From Comamonadaceae bacterium (GTDB taxonomy: Bacteria; Pseudomonadota; Gammaproteobacteria; Burkholderiales; Burkholderiaceae_C), in assembly GCA_947375135.1 (NCBI GenBank), contig CANCER010000008.1:1-64000 (forward strand): a stretch of DNA of 64,000 nucleotides. Direction: 5' to 3'. The translations under genes were made by a program, and so were the position numbers. The notes beneath the pieces were generated by a model. The model was not told the origin of the DNA, ran no database searches, and saw nothing but the letters and a program-made list of their open reading frames with translations. Shown piece by piece: positions 8,168-16,821 of this stretch. The first letter of the stretch is position 1; each line of letters starts with the position of its first letter.

Positions 8168-8845
8168 TCAGGCGCTCAGCAGGTACGTGCCACGGCCACT
8201 TTTCTTGACGGCGCCCGATGCGATGACCTTTTTCAGCGAGATGCCCACCGAGCCCAGCGGCAGACCGGAGCCCTTCGCAATGGCCGCGCCGGTCAGCGCA
8301 GCAGCCTGGCCGGGTTTGAGCACGGACTTCAGGTACTGCAGTGCTTTATTGTCATTCGCAGTCAGCGCTTGGGGCTTTGCAGTCTTCAGGCTCTTTTCCA
8401 CCTTGACGGCCTTTGCACGGGTGGGCTTCGCAAGCTTTGCAGCCTTGGCAACTTGTGTTGCAACGGGTTTGGCACGGCGCAGCGGTGCGGCTTTGGCGAC
8501 CACGTCTTCTGCTACATCCTTGCTGGCAGCTGCTGCGGCAATGCTACGTTTGGTGCTGTGGGGCAGGGCCGCGACGACGTCCATCACGGGACTGGCCAAC
8601 TCGGAGGCTGTGGCGTACAAGGCCTTGAGCTGCTCTTCGAGTGACAGCAGGTCTTGGGACAGGCGCGCCAGCATTTTGAAATTGGCAAATGCCTGTTCAC
8701 CTTCTGCTTGGAAGGGTTGGCTGGCTACGGTGGCCACCATGTGCTCCGCCTGCGAACGCACGGCACCTGCTACGACGACGGTAGCCTTGTGGAGGGCGTG
8801 TCCCGCCTGTTGAATGGACGAGAGTGCAGTTTTGGATAACGACAT
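8168..8845 (-). CDS. Ala/Lys-rich protein with a C-terminal winged-helix-like domain
   Basis: 225 residues in three parts. Residues 1-100 form predicted amphipathic helices without charge clusters. Residues 100-160 are a low-complexity basic linker rich in Ala, Lys and Pro (KAAKLAKPTRAKAVKVEK...). Residues 163-225 read like a winged helix (ALQYLKSVL ... GAAIAKGSGLPLGSVGISLKKVI ... GRGTYLL). The mix suggests a nucleoid-associated or histone H1-like DNA-binding protein, but I recognise no named family. The ATG at 8845 has a good AAAGGA ribosome-binding site. Confidence 0.75.
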   Translation of the reverse strand: MSLSKTALSSIQQAGHALHKATVVVAGAVRSQAEHMVATVASQPFQAEGEQAFANFKMLARLSQDLLSLEEQLKALYATASELASPVMDVVAALPHSTKRSIAAAAASKDVAEDVVAKAAPLRRAKPVATQVAKAAKLAKPTRAKAVKVEKSLKTAKPQALTANDNKALQYLKSVLKPGQAAALTGAAIAKGSGLPLGSVGISLKKVIASGAVKKSGRGTYLLSA

Positions 8846-8941
8846 ATAAATCCTTTATAGATATTGATAAGCCTTCGCCACGCATATCCGCAGGGCAGGG
8901 GCTTATCGCTATTCTAGTATTCCAGGCGTGCCGGCAGGTGA

Positions 8942-10015
8942 TTAACCCAAAACCGGATAGTCGGTATAGCCCTTTTCGCCGGGCGTATAAAAGGTCGACA
9001 TATCCGGTGCATTCAGTGCGGCACCCGCTTGCATGCGCGCCACCAGATCGGGGTTGCACAGGAAGGGGCGGCCAAAGGCCACCAGGTCGGCATCACCGCT
9101 GGCCAGCACAGCCTCGGCACTGGCGGCGTCAAAGCCACCGGCGGCAATATAGGTTTGCTTGAAGGCTGCACGCAGTTGCTTTTTGAGGGCAGCCGGAACC
9201 GCAGGCGCGCCCATGGCGGAGTGGTCCAGCTGGTGGACATAGACCAGGCCCAGGTCGGATAGTTTTTCCACCAGCGCGGTGTACTGCGCGTCCACCCCGT
9301 CAAATTCACCCGTGCCGTTGAACACGCCATAAGGCGAGATGCGAATGCCCACCTTGTCGTCACCAATGGCAGCCACGCAAGCCTGTGCGGCTTCCAGCAC
9401 AAAGCGGTTGCGGCCCTCGGCGCTGCCGCCGTAGCCGTCTGTGCGCTTGTTCACATGGGGGTTCAGAAACTGCTCCATCAAATAGCCATTGGCCGCGTGC
9501 AGTTCCACGCCGTCAAAGCCGGCTTCGATGGCCAATTTGGAGGCATGGGCGTATTCGGCAATCGCGGCGGCAATGTCGGCCTCGCGCATGGCCACCGGGG
9601 CGGTGTGGGGCTGCATGCCGGAGGCATCGGTCCACATCTCGCCCGGGCAGACTTCGGCGCTGGGGCCTGTGACATGCGCACCGGCGGGCAGATTGGCCTG
9701 GTGGGCCACGCGGCCGCAATGCATGAGCTGCACAAAAATCTTGCCACCCCGGGCATGTACCGCATCGGTGCTCAGGCGCCAGCCGGCCACTTGCTCGGCA
9801 TTGAACAGACCGGGAATGCGGGCATAACCCAGGCCGTTGGGGGAGGGCGACACACCCTCGGTGATGATCAGTCCGGCCGTGGCGCGTTGACCGTAGTACT
9901 GCGCCATCAGCGCGTTGGGGATGCCACGGTCTACTGCGCGGCTGCGCGTCATGGGGGCCATGACGGTGCGGTTGGCCAGCGGGGTGGTGCCGAGTGCATA
10001 GGATTCAAATAACAT
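8942..10015 (-). CDS. nemA: Old yellow enzyme family ene-reductase (NemA-like)
   Basis: An FMN-dependent reductase of 357 residues for activated C=C bonds or nitro compounds (N-ethylmaleimide reductase group). The motifs RTVMAPMTRSRA near the N-terminus, the substrate-binding HAANGYLMEQFLNPHVNKRTDGYGG near residue 180, and the FMN-phosphate segment AAGGFD...DLVAFGRPFLCNPDLV are typical. The start at 10015 begins the conserved FESYALGTTPLANR and is preceded by GAAAGA. It is divergent from the DUF3422 gene 128 bp away. Confidence 0.9.
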   Translation of the reverse strand: MLFESYALGTTPLANRTVMAPMTRSRAVDRGIPNALMAQYYGQRATAGLIITEGVSPSPNGLGYARIPGLFNAEQVAGWRLSTDAVHARGGKIFVQLMHCGRVAHQANLPAGAHVTGPSAEVCPGEMWTDASGMQPHTAPVAMREADIAAAIAEYAHASKLAIEAGFDGVELHAANGYLMEQFLNPHVNKRTDGYGGSAEGRNRFVLEAAQACVAAIGDDKVGIRISPYGVFNGTGEFDGVDAQYTALVEKLSDLGLVYVHQLDHSAMGAPAVPAALKKQLRAAFKQTYIAAGGFDAASAEAVLASGDADLVAFGRPFLCNPDLVARMQAGAALNAPDMSTFYTPGEKGYTDYPVLG

Positions 10016-10143
10016 GGGTTGTCTTTCGTGGGTCAGGGTTGCGGGGAATCGCGCCATTCTTGTATGTAAGGGCTCTGTGCGCGATTTCCAGAGCGCGCGG
10101 GCGTTCTGAGGTAAATTGTTGCGGCCACTACGCCAAACCCATC

Positions 10144-11487
10144 ATGACCGAAGTCCAAAGTCCTTTTGCGCCCAGCTACCTTCCTGCCAACGATGCTTTG
10201 CGCCTGACCCTGCACAACGAGGTACACGCCCGGCCCCAGGCCGGCATATCCATGCCGGCGCTGGTGGTCTATGTCGCGGTGCTGAACGAGGGCGTGAGCC
10301 GCGAGCAGGAGGGTGCACACCTGCGCCAGTTGCCGGGCCAGGAGGATTTGAACCTGGAGCGCCTGCAGGGCAATTTTGTGCGCCTGCAGTTCGATGGCTA
10401 CACCCTGAAGTGGGAGCGGCACAGCGAGTTCACCCGCTACTCGCTGGTGCAGCCCCTGCCGGCCCATGCGCTGCTGGGCGCGGTAGAGCCGGAGTTGCTC
10501 AGCGCGCTGGTGCTGCCGGCGGCTTGGCTGCGCAGCATCCCCGGGCGCACCATGGCCGCTATCAAGGTGGTCATGGTGCATGGCAATCTGGCCGAACCCG
10601 AGGCCACGCTGGCACAGGCCCAAGCCTGGTTCGGGCCCCAGCCCATCGTAGCCTCTCTCATGGGCAGCACGGGCCATTCCTGGGTCGTCACCGACTTCAT
10701 GCTGCGCCCCGGCGGTTTTGAGCGCATGCTGGTCATCGGCCCGCAAAGCACCACGCAGACACGGGCCGGGCGCATATCGCAGCGCTTGCTGGAACTGGAA
10801 ACCTACCGCCTGATGGCTTTGCGCGGCCTGCCCGTGGCCAAGGAACTCGCACCCTTGCTGGCGCAGGCGGAAAGCCAGTTGGCCGACATCACGGCGCAGC
10901 TGGAGAACAAGTCTGCGGCCGACCAGGATTTGCTCGACACCCTGGTGTCCCTGTCCGCACGGGTGGAGCGCGCCACCGCCAGCCATGTCTACCGTTTTTC
11001 CGCCACCCGCGCCTACCAGGCGCTGGTGGCGCAACGCCTTGCCGAGTTGCGAGAGCAAACCATTTCCGGCACACAGACGCTGGGCGAGTTCATGCAACGC
11101 CGGCTCTCACCGGCCATGGCCACGGTGGCGGCTACCGAGCAACGCCTGGCCTCCTTGTCGGAGCGGGTGGCGCGTGCCAGTGCCTTGCTGCGCACGCGGG
11201 TGGACATCGTGACCGAGTCACAAAATCAGCAACTGCTGTCCAAGCTGACCCGTGGCCAGGAAATGCAACTGCACCTGCAAACCACGGTGGAGGGCTTGTC
11301 GATTGCGGCCATCTCGTATTACGTCATCAGCCTGTTGCTGTATGGCGCCAAGGCGCTCAAGGCCGGCGGTGTGCCGCTCAACCCGGAACTGGCGTGCGGC
11401 GCCCTGATTCCGCTGGTGCTGTGGGCGGTGTGGAGCGCCACCCGGCGCCTGCACAATAGTGTGGTGAAACTCAGCCAGCAGTACTAA
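10144..11487 (+). CDS. DUF3422 family membrane protein
   Basis: 447 residues, function unknown. The N-terminal sequence LRLTLHNEVHARP is the DUF3422 signature. The middle is a long alpha-helical region (about 230-380) likely to form coiled coils. Two hydrophobic segments near the C-terminus (AAISYYVISLLLYGAKAL and CGALIPLVLWAVWSAT) should anchor it in the inner membrane. The ATG at 10144 is followed at once by the conserved region. It is transcribed alone. Confidence 0.88.
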   Translation: MTEVQSPFAPSYLPANDALRLTLHNEVHARPQAGISMPALVVYVAVLNEGVSREQEGAHLRQLPGQEDLNLERLQGNFVRLQFDGYTLKWERHSEFTRYSLVQPLPAHALLGAVEPELLSALVLPAAWLRSIPGRTMAAIKVVMVHGNLAEPEATLAQAQAWFGPQPIVASLMGSTGHSWVVTDFMLRPGGFERMLVIGPQSTTQTRAGRISQRLLELETYRLMALRGLPVAKELAPLLAQAESQLADITAQLENKSAADQDLLDTLVSLSARVERATASHVYRFSATRAYQALVAQRLAELREQTISGTQTLGEFMQRRLSPAMATVAATEQRLASLSERVARASALLRTRVDIVTESQNQQLLSKLTRGQEMQLHLQTTVEGLSIAAISYYVISLLLYGAKALKAGGVPLNPELACGALIPLVLWAVWSATRRLHNSVVKLSQQY

Positions 11488-11560
11488 GCTGCCAGGCGCG
11501 GGGCGGCCCCTGGGGCGGTGACCCCGGCCAGCCGCCTGCTGGCGCGGGTCGGGACCTGTC

Positions 11561-12679
11561 CTAAAACAACACCACGCCGCGGATGGACTCGCCGCGCTTC
11601 ATCAGCTCGAAGCCCTTGTTGATGTCGGCGAGCGGCATGGTGTGGGTGATCAGGCTGTCGATGTTGATCTTGCCCTCCATGTACCAGTCCACAATTTTCG
11701 GCACATCGGTGCGGCCCCGGGCGCCGCCGAAGGCCGAGCCTTCCCATTTGCGGCCGGTGACCAACTGAAACGGCCTGGTGCTGATCTCGGCACCGGCCTC
11801 GGCCACGCCGATGATGATGCTGCGGCCCCAGCCCTTGTGCGTGCACTCCAGCGCCTGGCGCATGACCCGGGTGTTGCCAATGCATTCAAAGCTGTAGTCG
11901 GCACCGCCGTCCGTCAACTGCACGATGGCGTCCACAATGTTGCCGCCCGCCGCCTCAATGTCTTTCGGGTTCAAAAAGTGCGTCATGCCAAAGCTGCGGG
12001 CCATGGCCTCGCGCGCCGGGTTCAGGTCCACACCGATGATCTTGTCAGCGCCCACCATCTTCAGCCCTTGGATGACGTTCAGGCCAATACCGCCCAGACC
12101 GAACACCACCGCGTTGGCACCGGCCTCCACCTTGGCCGTGAAGATCACCGCGCCAATGCCGGTGGTGACACCGCAGCCGATGTAGCAGACCTTGTCAAAG
12201 GGTGCATCCGACCGGATCTTGGCCAGCGCAATCTCCGGCACCACGGTGAAGTTGCTAAAGGTGCTGGTGCCCATGTAGTGGAAGATCGGGTCACCGTTGA
12301 GGCTGAAGCGGCTGGTGGCGTCCGGCATCAGACCCTTGCCCTGGGTGCCGCGGATCAGCTGGCACAGGTTGGTCTTGCGGCTCAAACAGAACTTGCAGCT
12401 GCGGCATTCCGGCGTGTAGAGCGGAATCACGTGGTCGCCCTTCTTGAGCGTGGTGACACCCGGTCCCACATCCACCACAATGCCCGCGCCCTCATGGCCC
12501 AGGATGGCCGGAAAAATGCCCTCGGGGTCGGCGCCGCTGAGGGTGTAGTAATCGGTATGGCAAATGCCCGTGGCCTTGATTTCCACCAGCACCTCGCCCG
12601 CGCGCGGGCCTTGCAGGTCCACCGTTTCAATGGTCAGTGCTTGGCCGGCCTTCCAGGCGACGGCAGCTTTGGTTTGCAT
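11561..12679 (-). CDS. frmA: S-(hydroxymethyl)glutathione dehydrogenase, class III alcohol dehydrogenase
   Basis: Oxidises S-hydroxymethylglutathione with NAD+ and so detoxifies formaldehyde. It also reduces S-nitrosoglutathione. The 372-residue zinc enzyme shows the catalytic Zn ligands in [14 protein letters not shown] and GHEGAGIV, the four-cysteine structural zinc site [18 protein letters not shown], and the Rossmann motif [12 protein letters not shown]. The ATG at 12679 follows a good AAGGAAA. No frmB or FrmR regulator is adjacent, so it appears monocistronic. Confidence 0.95.
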   Translation of the reverse strand: MQTKAAVAWKAGQALTIETVDLQGPRAGEVLVEIKATGICHTDYYTLSGADPEGIFPAILGHEGAGIVVDVGPGVTTLKKGDHVIPLYTPECRSCKFCLSRKTNLCQLIRGTQGKGLMPDATSRFSLNGDPIFHYMGTSTFSNFTVVPEIALAKIRSDAPFDKVCYIGCGVTTGIGAVIFTAKVEAGANAVVFGLGGIGLNVIQGLKMVGADKIIGVDLNPAREAMARSFGMTHFLNPKDIEAAGGNIVDAIVQLTDGGADYSFECIGNTRVMRQALECTHKGWGRSIIIGVAEAGAEISTRPFQLVTGRKWEGSAFGGARGRTDVPKIVDWYMEGKINIDSLITHTMPLADINKGFELMKRGESIRGVVLF

Positions 12680-12796
12680 AGTATTTTCCTTGGTGTGTAG
12701 CGGGTGGTTAGCTGTGTCGCGATTATGGGTTGAGATCCAAGCCCGGTAACGCCGTAGCCGAAGCGAAAAACCCCAATGGGCTGTCCGCCTTTGGCA

Positions 12797-12823
12797 CCCC
12801 TTACCCCGGCGGGGGGTAAGGGG
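12797..12823. terminator. Strong GC-rich hairpin upstream of the frmA gene
   Basis: CCCCTTACCCC (12797-12807) and GGGGTAAGGGG (12813-12823) form a perfect 11-bp stem with a 5-nt loop. No T-run follows. It lies between two divergent genes, so it may act as a barrier between their transcripts or as a protein site rather than a classical terminator. Confidence 0.4.
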
Positions 12824-12886
12824 CGGGGGGGATGGGGGAGTTAAATGGAGCACGTTAAGCTCAAGCCCCTCGAACAGGAGCAGCAA

Positions 12887-13201
12887 ATGATTGAAGGATT
12901 GGTGGCGGGAAACATCTGGGGCGAGCCCGAAAAGCGCGCGGGCAAGAACAACAGCATTTTTGTGGTGGCCAAGGTCCGTGCCCTGGGCACGCAGCCCGAG
13001 CTGGTGATCGTCAACGTGATTGCTTTTGACAACGCCGCCAGCAAGGCCTTGCTGGCCCTGCGCGATGGGGATGCGGTGTCACTGGGTGGCAGCCTGCTGC
13101 CCAAGGTCTGGATCGACAAGCAGGGCGTCAGCCGCGCCGCGCTGGACATGGTTGCCAGCCGCGTGCTGGCGCTGCCCACCGCGCAGACGCCCCAGGAGTG
13201 A
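12887..13201 (+). CDS. Small SSB-like OB-fold protein
   Basis: A 104-residue protein with the strand pattern of a single-stranded DNA-binding OB fold: an N-terminal [17 protein letters not shown], then [31 protein letters not shown] and a final [19 protein letters not shown]. This is reminiscent of SSB/PriB proteins, but it lacks the long acidic SSB tail. The ATG at 12887 is preceded by AGGAG at 6 nt; an in-frame ATG at 12845 has no such site. It stands alone between frmA and a flavin oxidoreductase. A role in replication or repair is inference. Confidence 0.7.
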   Translation: MIEGLVAGNIWGEPEKRAGKNNSIFVVAKVRALGTQPELVIVNVIAFDNAASKALLALRDGDAVSLGGSLLPKVWIDKQGVSRAALDMVASRVLALPTAQTPQE

Positions 13202-13371
13202 ATCCTGCGCGCCTTATGAACCTGCAAGCTCGCGGGCAACGGGGCGGCGCGGCGCGCTTTTTTCCTTTGCTGGCTGCGGTGGGCGTGGGCGGCCAGCGCC
13301 ATTGCGTTGCGCAGTCCTGAGGGCATTCGCTGCAGCGCAGCAGCAAAGTGCGGCCCTGCCGATAATGGGCC

Positions 13372-14364
13372 ATGCCCCAAACAGAACTTTCCATGCTCGA
13401 TCTGGTTGCCGTGCGCGAGGGCGACAGCGTCTCTGAGGCCATAGCCATTGCGCTGCAAACCGCGCAGCATGCCGAACAACTGGGTTTCACCCGCTACTGG
13501 CTGGCCGAACACCACAACATGCCGGGCCTGGCCTGCTCGTCGACGGCTGTGCTGGTGGGCCATATCGCCGCAGGTACGCAGCGCATACGGGTCGGCTCGG
13601 GCGGCATCATGCTGCCCAACCATGCGCCACTGGTGGTGGCCGAAGCCTTTGGCACGCTGGAGGCCCTGTATCCCGGGCGTATTGATTTGGGCCTGGGCAG
13701 GGCGCCGGGCACCGACCAGGTCACCATGCGTGCCCTGCGCCGCAACCGCGCCGAGAGCGAGGAAGACTTTCCGCGCGAGGTGGCGGAGTTGCAGCAACTG
13801 CTGGGGGCCGTGCAGCCGGGCCAGCGGGTGATTGCCTCGCCCGGCGCCAACGCCCATGTTCCGATCTGGCTCCTGGGCAGCAGTTTGTTCTCGGCCCAAC
13901 TGGCGGCCCAGCGCGGCCTGCCCTACGCTTTTGCTTCGCACTTTGCGCCGCGCATGCTGATGCAGGCCATTGACCTGTACCGCAGCACCTTTGTTCCTTC
14001 TGCCGCACTGGCCAAACCACGCGTGGTGGTGGGCGTGCCCTTGGTTGCCGCACCCACGGATGAAGAGGCGGAGTTCCTGGCCAGCAGCATCTTTCAACGC
14101 GTCTCGGGCATCGTGCGCGGCGAGCGCAAAGCGTTGCAGCCGCCGGTGCCTGCTTACCTGGAAACCCGTGGCCCGCAGGAGCGCGCAGCGATTTCCGACT
14201 TTTTGGCCATGGCGGTGATAGGCGGGCCGGCCACCGTGGCCGCACAGCTCCGGAAAATTGCCGAAGTGACAGAGGCCGACGAGTTGATGCTGGTTTGCGA
14301 CGTGTTTGATCCGGCCTTGCGTCTGCGTGCGCTGGACATAGCCCGCGCAGCCCTGCCTGCCTGA
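13372..14364 (+). CDS. LLM class flavin-dependent oxidoreductase (luciferase-like)
   Basis: 330 residues of the luciferase-like monooxygenase TIM-barrel fold, which uses FMNH2 or F420 analogues. It shows [55 protein letters not shown] in segments typical of the family, then [16 protein letters not shown] near residue 105. The N-terminal LDLVAVREG replaces the usual LDLAPV. It is a single gene with no clue to its substrate. Confidence 0.88.
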   Translation: MPQTELSMLDLVAVREGDSVSEAIAIALQTAQHAEQLGFTRYWLAEHHNMPGLACSSTAVLVGHIAAGTQRIRVGSGGIMLPNHAPLVVAEAFGTLEALYPGRIDLGLGRAPGTDQVTMRALRRNRAESEEDFPREVAELQQLLGAVQPGQRVIASPGANAHVPIWLLGSSLFSAQLAAQRGLPYAFASHFAPRMLMQAIDLYRSTFVPSAALAKPRVVVGVPLVAAPTDEEAEFLASSIFQRVSGIVRGERKALQPPVPAYLETRGPQERAAISDFLAMAVIGGPATVAAQLRKIAEVTEADELMLVCDVFDPALRLRALDIARAALPA

Positions 14365-14440
14365 AGCCGCCGGGCTGGAGTGCACTCGCCTTAACCCGAA
14401 GGCAATTTTTTTGCGCTCGCATAGCGCATTGCACTGGGTA

Positions 14441-14494
14441 TTCCGGATAGCCCATTGTTGGGATTGGTTGGCTTCGGTTGGAACTTGTTAGCCA
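14441..14494 (+). repeat. Upstream direct repeat, copy 1 (before the small gene at 14548)
   Basis: A 54-nt segment that matches 15125-15178 at 45 positions. Its last 20 nt, CGGTTGGAACTTGTTAGCCA, are identical in the two copies. It contains iterated GGTTGG motifs about one helical turn apart. Weaker similarity continues downstream (CATTTCGATGCCAATG near 14540 against CATTCCGATACCAATG near 15224), so a promoter or leader region of roughly 120 bp appears duplicated. Confidence 0.65.
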
Positions 14495-14547
14495 ATTCGG
14501 GGCGACATCGAACACAGTTTAGCTAGTGCCGCGCTAGCTTCATTTCG

Positions 14548-14931
14548 ATGCCAATGACCAATATGAATACCAAACCAATTCCGCAAATGCCCTTGCATGT
14601 CGTGCTGGGTAGCCAGACCATCAAAGCTTTTGTAGTGGCGCCCAAGCGCTTCAATGTGCTCGGTATTGTTCGCATGGGAATGGAGTACGGACTCTTGGCA
14701 CTCACAGAGGAGGGGGGCTATTTGCGCGTGAACGGCTCCGTCGAGCTGGAACTGGTGAAGGCCGATGTCGAGAACGCCATCCAGGCGGCCATTGTGAACG
14801 GGTCGGGCAAGCAACATGCCTCAACCCAATCCTGCCACCTGCCCAAAGCGCCCAGCGTCGTCGTCAGAAAGCACCGCCATGCCGAATTGCCGCCCTGCCA
14901 AGGCGCGTTAACGGCCAGCCACAAGACCTGA
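14548..14931 (+). CDS. Hypothetical protein preceding the fimbrial locus
   Basis: 127 residues with no recognised family. The N-terminal 80 residues look like a small beta-rich domain (LHVVLGSQTIKAFVVAP, GLLALTEEGGYLRVNGSVELELVK). The C-terminal 40 are low in order and may not be conserved. Its upstream region duplicates that of the fimbrial subunit gene, which suggests shared control and possibly a regulatory or assembly role for the same fimbria. ATGs at 14554 and 14563 are alternative starts, and none has a strong ribosome-binding site. Confidence 0.45.
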   Translation: MPMTNMNTKPIPQMPLHVVLGSQTIKAFVVAPKRFNVLGIVRMGMEYGLLALTEEGGYLRVNGSVELELVKADVENAIQAAIVNGSGKQHASTQSCHLPKAPSVVVRKHRHAELPPCQGALTASHKT

Positions 14932-15310
14932 CGGAATCCGCACACCATCCATCGCGTGCGCAACCCCGGCGCAGCGGGAGTGCCGCGCTTTGATATTCCT
15001 GCGGGTCCGCGCATGGTGCCCGCGTCCTTTGACATACGCTGATTTTGAGCGTGACCGCCGCCGTGTCAGACACGGGTGGCAGGCCTTGCCAGTGCATCCC
15101 ACACGGCCTGACAGCGGGGCATGGTTCCGGTTGGCTAACCGTTGGAATCGGTTGGCCTCGGTTGGAACTTGTTAGCCACGCAATCGGTGGACTGCCTATA
15201 TTTAAACCGTTGTCGGTCAATGTCCATTCCGATACCAATGCACCAAACAGCGCTTGTCTGCGAGGGCTTTGTTGGACGTGTGGTTCCCCAATTTTTATAG
15301 GAGAAATGCC
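14932..15310. other. Leader region of the fimbrial operon, 379 bp without a gene
   Basis: I see no coding region here. It holds copy 2 of the 54-nt direct repeat (15125-15178) and an inverted repeat GGCTAAC (15133-15139) with GTTAGCC (15171-15177) inside that copy. An AT-rich patch at 15197-15206 (TATATTTAAA) could be part of a promoter. The ribosome-binding site ATAGGAGAAA precedes the pilin-like gene. Confidence 0.5.
15125..15178 (+). repeat. Upstream direct repeat, copy 2 (before the fimbrial subunit gene)
   Basis: The partner of 14441-14494, 133 bp before the start of the first fimbrial gene. Unlike copy 1 it has a perfect 7-bp inverted repeat GGCTAAC/GTTAGCC around the GGTTGG motifs. 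This would suit binding by a dimeric regulator, but no regulator is proven. Confidence 0.6.
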
Positions 15311-15922
15311 ATGAGACTCAGTAAGATTTCTACCGCCCTTGCCATGGGCACACTGGCCCTTGTTTCCATGCAGGCCCAAGCCGTGGATACCGGAACTGCC
15401 AGCGTGAATGCCGTGGCTGGTCTGGCCCCGGTGGTCATTGTTTCCTGCACCGATGTGAATTTCGGCGTGTGGCGTATTCCAAACCGCTCCAGCGGCGGAG
15501 CCACGACCATCACCTTGACGGTTCCGAGTAACACCGCTGCTGCAGCGACCACCGCGACCGCTGCCGGCAACACCACCCGCGTGGCCCTGGCAGCAGGCTT
15601 TGTGGCGCCCACGGCCGCGACCTGCTCGGTGTCCGGCCTCATGAACCAGCTCACCACCGTGCAGACTTCGATTGCAAACAATAACTATCTGGGCTTTACC
15701 TCCAGCAACCACGAAGCCCTGGACACACCCATCACATTGGCCGCTTTGAGTGCGAACCTGAGTTTGGCCGGTACCGGTGTGTATATCGATACCAATGGAT
15801 TGGGCGCATTCCGCGTCACCGGTGTGCTGACGATTCCCACCGTGATCAATGGAAACCACTATGGCGGCTACAAAACCAATGGGGTTAATGCCGCGACCGT
15901 GACGGTCATGGACCAGATTTAA
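15311..15922 (+). CDS. DUF4402-like fimbrial subunit, probable major pilin
   Basis: A 203-residue secreted protein. The signal peptide is MRLSKISTALAMGTLALVSM, cut after AQA. The mature part starts VDTGTASVNAVAGLAPVVIVSC and ends with FRVTGVLTIPTVINGNHYGGY...AATVTVMDQI, the layout of DUF4402 and spore-coat-U-like subunits polymerised by chaperone-usher systems. Ser, Thr and Ala are abundant. It is the first gene of a locus with chaperone, usher and two more subunits. A strong ribosome-binding site, AGGAGAAA, and a hairpin right after the gene suit high expression. Confidence 0.8.
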   Translation: MRLSKISTALAMGTLALVSMQAQAVDTGTASVNAVAGLAPVVIVSCTDVNFGVWRIPNRSSGGATTITLTVPSNTAAAATTATAAGNTTRVALAAGFVAPTAATCSVSGLMNQLTTVQTSIANNNYLGFTSSNHEALDTPITLAALSANLSLAGTGVYIDTNGLGAFRVTGVLTIPTVINGNHYGGYKTNGVNAATVTVMDQI

Positions 15923-15956
15923 ACGGGTTCGTCCCGTCTCGTAGGAACCCGCAATG

Positions 15957-15984
15957 GCGGGGAAGGGCATGCGTCCTTCCCCGC
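15957..15984 (+). terminator. Hairpin between the pilin and chaperone genes
   Basis: GCGGGGAAGG (15957-15966) and CCTTCCCCGC (15975-15984) form a perfect 10-bp stem with an 8-nt loop and no T-run. A smaller stem ACGGG-TTCGT-CCCGT precedes it at 15922-15936. Such a hairpin commonly protects the upstream message and lowers read-through into chaperone and usher genes. Confidence 0.5.
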
Positions 15985-16044
15985 TTAGCCAGAGAGGGCG
16001 CCCCTGCACTGCGCAGCGCCGTCCCCGGTACTTTGAGAGCGTTC

Positions 16045-16821
16045 ATGTTCAAGACAATGCTGCAACTGTTGTTGCTCTATCTGGCGGTGCTGCAGGGTGC
16101 GGCGGCACAGGGCATCTCGGTATCGCTCTCCGACAACCTGATCGTGATTGACGACACGCGGCGCTCGGGCTCCATCGATCTGGTCAATCTGGGTGAAGAC
16201 CCCATGGAATTTTCGGTGGCGCCTGCCAAAGATGCCAGCAGTGTGGTGAAGAGCGCAGAGCCGATGCTGCGCTGGTCGCCACAACGCACCGTGGCGCCGG
16301 CGCACCGCTCGGTTTCCCTGCGCGTGCTGGCCCGCCCCGCCGCCAATCTGCCGGCCGGTGAGTATGCGTTTCAGTTCAACGTGACGGCCACTGTGCAGCG
16401 CGCGCAGGGTAATACCCGGGTGCTGGAAGAGGGCAAGGCGGCGAAGGAGCAGTTGATCGCGGTGAGCTCTCCGGTGGTGCCGGTGCTGCCGGTCCTGGTG
16501 TATGTGCGCCACGGCATGAAGACCCCGCTGGTGGATATCGAGCCCCTCACGCTCACCCCGGATGACAAAGATAGCCTGGGCTATTTCCGGGTGGTCAAAC
16601 GCACCCCGAATACCGGCTTTGTCGGTCAAATTCAGGTGGTGGAGCGCGACAGTGGCACCGTGCTGAGCAGCGGCCGTTTGCACGTGGGGCAGAAGGGCGC
16701 TGATGCCAAGGTCACCATGCCCCGCCTGTTCTTCCCGGCGGAGAGGGCGTCGCTGTTCTGCCTGAAGCTGTGGAGCCAATTTCCAGGCGAAGGGGAGCCG
16801 TACGCACAGTTGTGCGACTAG
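16045..16821 (+). CDS. Periplasmic fimbrial chaperone (PapD-like)
   Basis: 258 residues. The signal peptide is MFKTMLQLLLLYLAVLQGAAAQ. The mature protein has two Ig-like halves: about 25-150, with SGSIDLVNLGEDPMEFSV and the edge strand SVSLRVLARPAANLPAGEYAFQFNV, and 160-258. It would donate a strand to fimbrial subunits and deliver them to the usher encoded next. Sequence similarity to classical PapD is faint, as in the archaic/alternative chaperones, so the call leans on fold pattern and context. The usher frame overlaps its 3' end. Confidence 0.72.
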   Translation: MFKTMLQLLLLYLAVLQGAAAQGISVSLSDNLIVIDDTRRSGSIDLVNLGEDPMEFSVAPAKDASSVVKSAEPMLRWSPQRTVAPAHRSVSLRVLARPAANLPAGEYAFQFNVTATVQRAQGNTRVLEEGKAAKEQLIAVSSPVVPVLPVLVYVRHGMKTPLVDIEPLTLTPDDKDSLGYFRVVKRTPNTGFVGQIQVVERDSGTVLSSGRLHVGQKGADAKVTMPRLFFPAERASLFCLKLWSQFPGEGEPYAQLCD

